Positions 49,294 through 61,500 of a stretch of DNA of 64,000 bases are shown here, piece after piece (position 1 is the first letter of the stretch; every line of letters starts with the position of its first letter). The notes beneath the pieces were generated by a model, which was given only the letters and a program-made list of their open reading frames with translations, was not told the DNA's origin and did not search any database. The DNA is from Reichenbachiella sp. GTDB lineage: Bacteria > Bacteroidota > Bacteroidia > Cytophagales > Cyclobacteriaceae. Location: contig NZ_JAWPMM010000001.1 in the NCBI RefSeq assembly GCF_033344935.1, positions 2,900,001-2,964,000 on the forward strand, read 5' to 3'. Made by a program: the position numbers and the translations under genes.

Positions 49294-49521
49294 TGGGCGT
49301 TTTTTTTACCTAATCCATAGGGGATATCCGTAAATTCATCGAAAAACCACCTTCTTTAAGTGACATTTTTTATAAAAATAGTACACGATATTTTATTTAA
49401 TATACCTTTAAAGCAAAATTGGCCATGTTGAACCCGAAAATGAAACCAAAACAGCATAAATGTCTATTGGTTACTTTTACCTCAACAAGGGCATTAAAAA
49501 GTAGAACTTTTTTTCAATCGT

Positions 49522-52500
49522 ATGAATAGCTATAGAAAGATTTTTATCCTTATCCTGTGTATTGTACCCAATCTCCTTCTTGCTCAAGAGATTTGCGACG
49601 ATGGCATCGATAACGATAACAACGGGTTTGTGGATTGTTATGACAGTGCATGTTCAGGTGATGCCGCTTGTTCTGACTTCTACTTTGGTAACTCAGTAGT
49701 CTGTGACGACCCCGCCACACAAAACCCCGTCTTCCAAATCAAACTTCAATGGGCGTCTGCAGACAGAACAGCGTTCAACTCAGTAACTCCAGCCATTGGA
49801 GATATTGATGGAGATGGAATTCCGGAAGTTGTATCTACCAACAGACAGGACAACACTGTAACTATTCTAGATGGTGCTACTGGCAACACAGAACATGGCC
49901 CCTTGAATGTAGGATTCGATATCGCCAAAACCGTAGCTATAGCAAATTTGGATGATGATGATTGTGCCGAAATTTTTGTAAGAGGTTTCAAGAATAACAA
50001 TCTCAGAATGTACGATTGTGAACTCAATGAAATTTGGTCAGTTAATACAAATACAGGGGCTAAAGTAAGCCTTATCTCTCTTGCCGATTTCAATGGAGAT
50101 GGTGTAGTAGAACTTTTACACGGTAATGAAATAAGAAATGCACATGACGGCTCTGTCATTATCGCCGGTTTGGGTGACTTTCAAGATGACGAACTTCACG
50201 GAACCGTCGCTATTGACATATTGGATGATGGTGATTGTGCGAATTGTGAGGGACTGGAAATTGTAGCTGCTGGAAAAATTTATTCAGTTGACATCGCGAC
50301 ACAAACCAGAACGGTTGAAAGAGATATCAACGATATTCTTCCTGCCGGTTCAGAATTTGCCATCAAAAACGGATGGGGCTGGAATTTCAATACAGCCAGT
50401 GTGGCCGACTATAATCAAGACGGAACCATCGATGTACTACTAAGCGGTGGACAATATGTAAGTGGTTCCATTAAGACAGCAGTTTTTTTCTGGGATGTCG
50501 AAAACTTTAGTGCTACCAGTTATGTGGTTCCTCAAAACCACTCTGCAGGTACAGGCAGAATCAATATTGCAGATATTGATGGTGATGGTAAGATGAATTG
50601 TACTTTTGTTTCGAAACAAAGATTATATGCACTTGATGAGAACCTAACTCCCCTATCCACTTGGTTTGAAGGTAGCGGTACAGGATACAAAGACATTAAT
50701 GAGGGTTCCTCAGGATTTACCGGATGTACCGTTTTTGACTTTAATGACGACAAAGCTGCTGAGATCATTTATCGAGGGGAAAAATATGTACATATTATTG
50801 ATGGTACGACCGGTACATCCCTTAAACAAATTAAGTGTACGTCCAGGACTTTTGAAGAATACCCCGTAGTAGCCGATGTTGACGGTGATGGAGCAAGTGA
50901 AATATGTGTGTCTTGTTCTACTGACGACAACACCCCATTTACACCTTATAGTAATGGTCGTTATGCCCAAATTAGAGTTTTTGAAGCCGATGGCGGTGAA
51001 AACTGGCAGCCATCAAGACCCATTTGGAATCAGCATGGATATTTTAATGTCAACGTAAATGATGACCTTACCATTCCGACCAACATGCAGGATCCTGGGA
51101 AAATATTTTCAACCAACGTCTGTACGACCGGACCGAACAGACCATTAAATGCATTTCTTAATCAGGCACCTTATTTGAACGAAACAGGGTGCCCTTCTTA
51201 TGTTTCACCAGATATAGAATTAGTTCAGGTTAGTGGTGTTGGAGCCGCACAATGTCCTGAAGGAAGCTTCGACATTACTGTAACCATTGAAAATACTGGT
51301 GATATAGAACTCACGGGTTCAGTTCCGGTTACCTTTTATAATGGATCTCCAGATGAGGCCACTTCAACCAAACTAAATACAGTTTCAGCCACCTTGCAAG
51401 ATCTGGCTGTGAATGAAAGTATGGATATCAATACCTTCGTTGAAGGCAGCGGAGGCGACTTTGACCTTTATGTTTCTGTGAATGATGATGGATCTCAAAA
51501 TCCTCCTGTTACGAATTTCATCCGACCAGTACCAGAATGTGATGACTCAAATAATTTAACATTCACTGGAGTGGTGGCAGATCCATTTGACCTTCAACAT
51601 GAAATTGTAAGTCATAATGTAAAATGTGATCCTACTAAACCTGACAATGGCGATGCTAGGGTTTTCTATTTTGGTACAATCTCCGAAACAGTAGACGAAC
51701 TTTGGAAAGAGGATTTTCAAGACTTGGCTGTTGGAACGGACGAAGACAATGGTTCCACTGCTTGGTCATTTACTCAGCCTACTCCCTCTGATGCAGACAA
51801 TCTTGATGTGTCATTTACAGGCTCAACAAACGAGCTTTTCTTTGCCGATGTAGATGGTGAAGCAGAATGGATATCGGAATATGTTACTTTTTCGACTTAT
51901 GAGTCAGCCAATGTCTCTGTCGATATACGATCTAGCGCAAAATGTGATAAAAGCAATGATTATCTGAAATTATACTATCAGGTAGACGGAGGCAGTCTGC
52001 AGCAAATGAACTCTACCAAATTCAAAGGAAATTTTGGAACCTATACAGCTACTGCTAGTGGAATCACAGGGAATCAAATCAGATTTGTTGCGAGAGTTCA
52101 GAACAACTCCAATGACGAATTCTATTACATCGATAATGCTACCATTGAAGGAGTAAAAGATGCACAAAGTGGCGAAATCACTGCAGGATTTGATTTTCAT
52201 TGGTTCCAAAACAACAACTTTAATGATACCATTTTTACTGGAAACAGATATACAGCCCTTCCAGAAGGTAACTATCAAGTGGTGGGAAGTTCTCAAAGCA
52301 ATTCATGTACTTCCAATGTAGAAGACATTACAATCAATAGAGTGGAAGAATTGCCCGTTGTTGGCATTACAAAAACACAAGATCTTACAGATTGTGCCAC
52401 ACCTAATGGAATTTTGGATGCTTATGCTATTGAAAATGGGCTTCAAGTCACCTCTGGATACGATTTTGCGTGGTATATTGGTAACGACTTTACTACAGTG

Positions 52501-55500
52501 GTTGCTGTTGGTCCTACTGCCATCAACCTGGAAGCCAGAACTTATTCAGTTGTAGTTACAAATGAGGCCTCTGGTTGCGAATCAACCCTTTCTGAAACCG
52601 TCGACACCAATCAGACTACACCTGGTATTTTCCAGGACAATGTATCCCATGTCACTGACTGTATTGATTTCGAAAGTGGTTCTATCACGGTGAGTTCGGA
52701 TGGTCCGGCTTCAGACTATACATTTAACTGGTACAACGGATCTGAGGTAAAAGCCACACCAGATTATACTGATTCTGGAACTTCTGGAGCCACCTACGAC
52801 AACCTGGAAGCGGGATTTTATACGGTTGAAGTTCAAGAAAACTCATCTAAATGTTTCTCTGGTTCAATTACAATTCAGGTAGAAGATAACTCGGCGTCTC
52901 CAGATATTGTTATGACACTTGGAGCAAACTCATCATGTACAGATAATGGAAATGGATTAGCTACTGCTGAGATCAATGGAGGTATATTAACCGATTACAC
53001 CTTTACCTATTATGAAGGCTCAAATTCTATACCAGCTAATCAAGTTTCAACAACCAGTGGTACACAAGGAGAAGTTGCTCAGTTGTTGTCAGCTGGAAAT
53101 TATTTAGTAACTGCCGAAGAAATATCAACAGGTTGTGTTGGACGTGCATATTTTACCATTGTAGATAATATCACGAATCCTTCCACTCCTCCTTTTAATG
53201 AAATAGCTGTTTTGGATGTCACGTCTTGTAACGGTCTTGGACAAGGAGATGGTTCAGTTGATGCTTCAGGAGTCAATATGGCTGCAGTAGATACTGATGA
53301 GTTTGAAGCGGTTGTTAACGGTAGTTTTGAGGTACCAAACATTTCTGTAGCTCCCTACAACAAACCAGGAAGCTGGACTTTGTTAGATCAATCAGCTGCC
53401 TTGGGATGGTCTACGACCAACCCTTCTGGAAATCTTGAATACTGGGATGATGGGTTTCAGGGTGTTCCAGCATATGAAGGAGAACAATTTGCGGAAATTA
53501 ACTCTGATGGCTTCGGAGCCTTTTATTTCGACGTTGTAACCAAACCAGGTGTGAGAATGGTTTGGTCTTTTGCCCATAGAGGTAGAAACGGTACTGACGT
53601 TGTAGCGCTTAAAATAGATGATCCTGCAGCTGGTACTCCTACAACAATTGAAACAGCATCTACAGATAATACGGCTTGGCAAGTATATTCTGGAGAATAT
53701 ACCATCCCTGATGGTCAAACCATTACTAGATTCTCTTTCGAAGCCATTAGTGCTGCGGGTGGAGCCACTGTTGGTAACTTCTTAGATGGAATTGTTTTTG
53801 AAGTCGCACCTTATTATTTTCAGCTATATGCAGGTAGCAACTCATCGGGAAGTCCTCTAGCAGAAAACACCACTGGTCTTTTTGAAAACCTTGACGAAGG
53901 AACATATACCTTATCTATTGTAAACAATATCACAGGTTGTCCTACAGATGATATTCCAATCATCATCAACTTTAATGAGCAAGAGCCATTATTAGTTAGA
54001 CAGCTAAAAACTGGGGATGAGTATTGTGTTGATGGAAATGGAACTCAGAGAATCACGGCCTCTACAGAAAGTGGTGATCCAACTAATGGATACCGATATG
54101 AGATTTACGCAGGGACAGATACCACAGTGGCACCTTATTCAGGACCATTTGTTGATCCTGATGGAGATTACACTTTTACAAATCTGGAGGACGACACTTA
54201 CCGTGTGGTTGTTGTAAGTAGAGACAATGAATGTCGTGGTTTTACGGATATAACCATATTGGATGACTCAGAAGTACCTTCTTTCTCTAACTTCATTGTA
54301 AATAACAATACATCTTGTTCTGGTGGCGCCAATGGACAGATTATTGCCAATGTATTTGGAGAGTCTAAAGAAGATTTTTACTGGTCATGGACTGATAACG
54401 CAGACAATCCAATAAAAACCAATATTGATGGAGCAGTTGATGGAACCGCCAATCTCCTGGATAACTTATCGGCTGGAACTTTCAAAGTATCAGCCACTCA
54501 CAAGGTGACCGGATGTACGACTGGGTTTCAGAGTAGTGATGTCATCGACGATCCGTCAGGCAACTTCCCTACCATCATTTTATCTGAAGAAACAGAAAAT
54601 ACTGTTTGTAGTGGTGTAGGTAATGGATCCATAAAAGCTTTGGTCAATGAAGGAGCAGGTGCAATAGACCCTATTGGATACACTGTGGAGTGGTTTTTAG
54701 GGCCCGATGACTTGGGTACACAATTAGTCGATGGTGTTGATCCTGGCAACAACTCTTTACCTGTGTTCTCCGGAGGTGCTGATCATATTGTAGATGGGTT
54801 AAATGCTCCTGTAAGCGACAACGAGTACACAGTTAGAATAACAAATGCTGATGGTTGTGCAAATACTGCTACTATTACTTTGGGTAATAATCCAACAACT
54901 CCAGTTATTGATAGTACAGATCCAGGAGATGTTGTTATAACAGAAGTTGAATCATGTCCGGGGGGAGTCAACTACCCTGAAGGGCAAATTGAGTTAACTG
55001 ATGTAACAGATACAGGATTTACCAATGCATCTGACGACTTCTCGTATGTTTGGTACTTTGGTTCTTCAAACGATCCATCTAATGTGATTAACGATGGCGA
55101 TAATATTGGCACACTGAAAGGAGAAGCTGCAACTGCGGTTAATGTTTCATTCACAGGTGCTCCAGCTACCAACCATATTGTTGGCCTGAACACAGGCTTC
55201 TACACCGTAGAGGCGACCAACACTACCACGGGTTGTGTGTCTGATCCGGTAACCATCGAATTGACTGAAAGCTTAGCCACCATCACTATGGGTGAGGCTA
55301 ACAATACCAACCAAACCAATTGTGATGACAACTTCAATGGTAGTATCGAAATCTCTGCCACTGGTGCAGGAGAAACGTTCGTCTACACCTTCTTTGTTGG
55401 AGCTAATACCGATGCGGCCAACCAAATCGATATCGCTCCTCGCAATGCTGAAGCGGATTACGATCAAGTGACCATCTCTGGTGATGTAAACACCAATCTG

Positions 55501-58500
55501 GCGACTATCGAAGACCTACCGAAAGGTACTTATACCGCCGAAGCGGTGAGCAACACCACTGGTTGTAGCGAAACTTATGAATTCATCATCGGTGAAGTAA
55601 TCACTACTCCGGTAATCACTGATGCTGATACCGGACCTGCTGGTACCGATGTACTCCTTACTGAAGTCACTTCTTGTAGCGGTGGACCAACAGACCCTAA
55701 TGGAGTCATCCAATTACTTGATGTGGTAGCCGGTGCGGATAATGATCCGGTCGCTGACTTTAACTACACCTGGTACTTCGGAGCTTCTAATGATCCGGCC
55801 AATGTGATCGATGATGCAGATGATATTTATACTCAGAAAGGGGAAACACCAGTATCTACCATTGATGTAACTGGATCTACTACCAGTACCATCTCTAACT
55901 TAAGTGCTGGATTCTATACCGTAGAAGCTATCAACAATACGACCGGATGTACCTCTGCTCCTGTTACTATCGAATTGACTGAGAATCTGGCTACCATCAC
56001 CATGGGTGAAGCCAACAATACCGATCAATCGAACTGTAATACAAACTACAACGGTAGCATTGATATTGATGCCAACAGTGCTGGTGAAACCTTCGACTTT
56101 ACTTTCTATGTGGGTGCCAATACGGATGTGTCTAATCAAATCGATGTGGCACCTCGTAACGCAGAAGCGAATTACGATCAGGTAAGCGTAACTAACGATG
56201 TGGGTACCAATACTGCCAATATCGATAACCTACCTAAAGGTACTTATACGGCCATGGCAGTAAGTAACACGACTGGATGTAGTGATACTTATCAGTTCGT
56301 TATTGGGGAAACATTTACTACTACAGTAATTACTGATGCCGATACCGGACCTGCTGGTACTGATGTATTACTTACTGAAGTGTCTTCTTGTAGCGGTGGA
56401 CCAGCTGATCCTAATGGTGCTATCCAACTACTTGATGTGGTAGCCGGTGCAGAAAACAATCCTGCTACTCAATTTACCTACACTTGGTACTTTGGCTCTT
56501 CTAATGACCCGGCCAATGTCCTCGATGACAATGATGATATCTATACGCAAAAAGGAGAAACACCTGTATCTACTATTGATATAGTCGGTTCTACTTCTAG
56601 TACAATCCAAAATCTAAGTGCTGGCTTCTACACCGTAGAGGCGACCAACACTACCACGGGTTGTGTGTCTGATCCGGTAACCATCGAATTGACTGAAAGC
56701 TTAGCCACCATCACTATGGGTGAGGCTAACAATACCAACCAAACCAATTGTGATGACAACTTCAATGGTAGTATCGAAATCTCTGCCACTGGTGCAGGAG
56801 AAACGTTCGTCTACACCTTCTTTGTTGGAGCTAATACCGATGCGGCCAACCAAATCGATATCGCTCCTCGCAATGCTGAAGCGGATTACGATCAAGTGAC
56901 CATCTCTGGTGATGTAAACACCAATCTGGCGACTATCGAAGACCTACCGAAAGGTACTTATACCGCCGAAGCGGTGAGCAACACCACTGGTTGTAGCGAA
57001 ACTTATGAATTCATCATCGGTGAAGTAATCACTACTCCGGTAATCACTGATGCTGATACCGGACCTGCTGGTACCGATGTACTCCTTACTGAAGTCACTT
57101 CTTGTAGCGGTGGACCAACAGACCCTAATGGAGTCATCCAATTACTTGATGTGGTAGCCGGTGCGGATAATGATCCGGTCGCTGACTTTAACTACACCTG
57201 GTACTTCGGAGCTTCTAATGATCCGGCCAATGTGATCGATGATGCAGATGATATTTATACTCAGAAAGGGGAAACACCAGTATCTACCATTGATGTAACT
57301 GGATCTACTACCAGTACCATCTCTAACTTAAGTGCTGGATTCTATACCGTAGAAGCTATCAACAATACGACCGGATGTACCTCTGCTCCTGTTACTATCG
57401 AATTGACTGAGAATCTGGCTACCATCACCATGGGTGAAGCCAACAATACCGATCAATCGAACTGTAATACCAACTACAATGGTAGTATCGATATTACAGC
57501 AGCTAGCGGTGGAGATACTTTCGACTTCTTCTTCTATGTAGGAGCTAATACAGATGTATCTAATCAAATTGATATCAATCCTCGTAACCTGGAAGCTAAT
57601 TACGATCAGGTAGTGGTTACCAATGATGCAGGTACGACTACTGCTAATATTGATAACCTGCCAAAAGGTACTTATACAGCTATGGCGGTAAGTAATGTCA
57701 CTGGATGTAGTGAAACTTATCAGTTCGTTATTGGTGAATTACTCACCACTACTGTAATCACGGATGCTGACACTGGACCGGCAGGCACTGATGTGTTGCT
57801 TACAGAGGTTTCTTCTTGTAGCGGTGGACCAGCTGATCCTAATGGAGCAATTCAATTGCTAGACGTAGTAGCCGGAGCAGAAAGTAATCCTGCCACTCAA
57901 TTTACCTACACCTGGTACTTTGGCTCTTCTAACGATCCGGCCAATGTCCTCGATGACAATGATGATATCTATACGCAAAAAGGGGAAACTCCGGTTTCTA
58001 CCATCGATATCGTAGGGTCTGCTTCTAATCACATTCAAAACCTAAGTGCAGGCTTCTACACCGTAGAAGCGACCAACACTACCACGGGTTGTGTGTCTGA
58101 TCCGGTAACTATCGAATTGACTGAAAGTCTGGCTACCATCCTCATGGGTGAGGCCAACAATACCAATCAGACCAATTGTGATGACAACTTCAATGGTAAC
58201 ATTGATATCACAGCAGCTAGCGGTGGAGATACTTTCAACTTTACTTTCTATGTAGGAGCTAATACTGATGTGGCCAACCAAATTGATATCAATCCTCGTA
58301 ACCTCGAAGCGGATTACGACCAAGTACTTGTGACTAACGATGCTGGTACAACTACAGCCAATATTGATAACCTACCCAAAGGTACTTATACAGCCGAAGC
58401 TACCAGTCTGGTAACCGGTTGTAGCCAAACTTATGAATTCATCATCGGTGAAGTAATCACTACTCCGGTAATCACTGATGCTGATACCGGACCTGCTGGT

Positions 58501-61500
58501 ACCGATGTACTCCTTACTGAAGTATCTTCTTGTAGTGGCGGACCTACTGACCCTAATGGAGTCATCCAATTACTTGATGTGGTAGCCGGTGCTGATAATG
58601 ACCCAGTCGCTGACTTTAACTACACCTGGTACTTCGGAGCTTCTAATGATCCGGCCAATGTGATCGATGATGCAGATGATATTTATACTCAGAAAGGGGA
58701 AACACCAGTATCTACCATTGATGTAACTGGATCTACTACCAGTACCATCTCTAACTTAAGTGCTGGATTCTATACCGTAGAAGCTATCAACAATACGACC
58801 GGATGTACCTCTGCTCCTGTTACTATCGAATTGACTGAGAATCTGGCTACCATCACCATGGGTGAAGCCAACAATACCGATCAATCGAACTGTAATACCA
58901 ACTACAATGGTAGTATCGATATTACAGCAGCTAGCGGTGGAGATACTTTCGACTTCTTCTTCTATGTAGGAGCTAATACAGATGTATCTAATCAAATTGA
59001 TATCAATCCTCGTAACCTGGAAGCTAATTACGATCAGGTAGTGGTTACCAATGATGCAGGTACGACTACTGCTAATATTGATAACCTGCCAAAAGGTACT
59101 TATACAGCTATGGCGGTAAGTAATGTCACTGGATGTAGTGAAACTTATCAGTTCGTTATTGGTGAATTACTCACCACTACTGTAATCACGGATGCTGACA
59201 CTGGACCGGCAGGCACTGATGTGTTGCTTACAGAGGTTTCTTCTTGTAGCGGTGGACCAGCTGATCCTAATGGAGCAATTCAATTGCTAGACGTAGTAGC
59301 CGGAGCAGAAAGTAATCCTGCCACTCAATTTACCTACACCTGGTACTTTGGCTCTTCTAACGATCCGGCCAATGTCCTCGATGACAATGATGATATCTAT
59401 ACGCAAAAAGGGGAAACTCCGGTTTCTACCATCGATATCGTAGGGTCTGCTTCTAATCACATTCAAAACCTAAGTGCAGGCTTCTACACCGTAGAAGCGA
59501 CCAACACTACCACGGGTTGTGTGTCTGATCCGGTAACTATCGAATTGACTGAAAGTCTGGCTACCATCCTCATGGGTGAGGCCAACAATACCAATCAGAC
59601 CAATTGTGATGACAACTTCAATGGTAACATTGATATCACAGCAGCTAGCGGTGGAGATACTTTCAACTTTACTTTCTATGTAGGAGCTAATACTGATGTG
59701 GCCAACCAAATTGATATCAATCCTCGTAACCTCGAAGCGGATTACGACCAAGTACTTGTGACTAACGATGCTGGTACAACTACAGCCAATATTGATAACC
59801 TACCCAAAGGTACTTATACAGCCGAAGCTACCAGTCTGGTAACCGGTTGTAGCCAAACTTATGAATTCATCATCGGTGAAGTAATCACTACTCCGGTAAT
59901 CACTGATGCTGATACCGGACCTGCTGGTACCGATGTACTCCTTACTGAAGTATCTTCTTGTAGTGGCGGACCTACTGACCCTAATGGAGTCATCCAATTA
60001 CTTGATGTGGTAGCCGGTGCTGATAATGACCCAGTCGCTGACTTTACCTACACTTGGTACTTCGGAGCTTCTAACGATCCAGCCAACGTGATCGACGATG
60101 CAGACGATATCTATACACAGAAAGGAGAAACTCCAGTCTCTACCATTGATGTAACTGGATCTACTACGAGCATCATCTCCAACCTAAGTGCCGGATTCTA
60201 TACCGTAGAAGCCATCAACAATACTACTGGATGTACCTCTGCTCCTGTCACTATCGAGTTGACTGAGAATCTAGCGACCATCCTCATGGGTGAAGCCAAC
60301 AACACTGATCAGTCGAACTGTAATACCAACTACAATGGTAGTATCGATATTACAGCAGCTAGCGGTGGAGATACTTTCGACTTCTTCTTCTATGTAGGAG
60401 CTAATACAGATGTATCTAATCAAATTGATATCAATCCTCGTAACCTGGAAGCTAATTACGATCAGGTAGTGGTTACCAATGATGCAGGTACGACTACTGC
60501 TAATATTGATAACCTGCCAAAAGGTACTTATACAGCTATGGCGGTAAGTAATGTCACTGGATGTAGTGAAACTTATCAGTTCGTTATTGGTGAATTACTC
60601 ACCACTACTGTAATCACGGATGCTGACACTGGACCGGCAGGCACTGATGTGTTGCTTACAGAGGTTTCTTCTTGTAGCGGTGGACCAGCTGATCCTAATG
60701 GAGCAATTCAATTGCTAGACGTAGTAGCCGGAGCAGAAAGTAATCCTGCCACTCAATTTACCTACACCTGGTACTTTGGCTCTTCTAACGATCCGGCCAA
60801 TGTCCTCGATGACAATGATGATATCTATACGCAAAAAGGGGAAACTCCGGTTTCTACCATCGATATCGTAGGGTCTGCTTCTAATCACATTCAAAACCTA
60901 AGTGCAGGCTTCTACACCGTAGAAGCGACCAACACTACCACGGGTTGTGTGTCTGATCCGGTAACTATCGAATTGACTGAAAGTCTGGCTACCATCCTCA
61001 TGGGTGAGGCCAACAATACCAATCAGACCAATTGTGATGACAACTTCAATGGTAACATTGATATCACAGCAGCTAGCGGTGGAGATACTTTCAACTTTAC
61101 TTTCTATGTAGGAGCTAATACTGATGTGGCCAACCAAATTGATATCAATCCTCGTAACCTCGAAGCGGATTACGACCAAGTACTTGTGACTAACGATGCT
61201 GGTACAACTACAGCCAATATTGATAACCTACCCAAAGGTACTTATACAGCCGAAGCTACCAGTCTGGTAACCGGTTGTAGCCAAACTTATGAATTCATCA
61301 TCGGTGAAGTAATTACTACTCCGGTAATTACCGATGCAGACACTGGCCCTGCTGGTACAGATGTATTGCTTACTGAAGTATCTTCTTGTAGTGGCGGACC
61401 TACTGACCCTAATGGAGTCATCCAATTACTTGATGTGGTAGCCGGTGCTGATAATGACCCAGTCGCTGACTTTACCTACACTTGGTACTTCGGAGCTTCT

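Noticed and set aside
55273-61425. Repeated minus-strand open frames of 60-93 codons at 1428-bp intervals inside the array
   Set aside because: They are shadows of the plus-strand repeats: same spacing, no start signals, Ser/Ile/Arg-rich shadow composition, and the plus frame runs unbroken over all of them.
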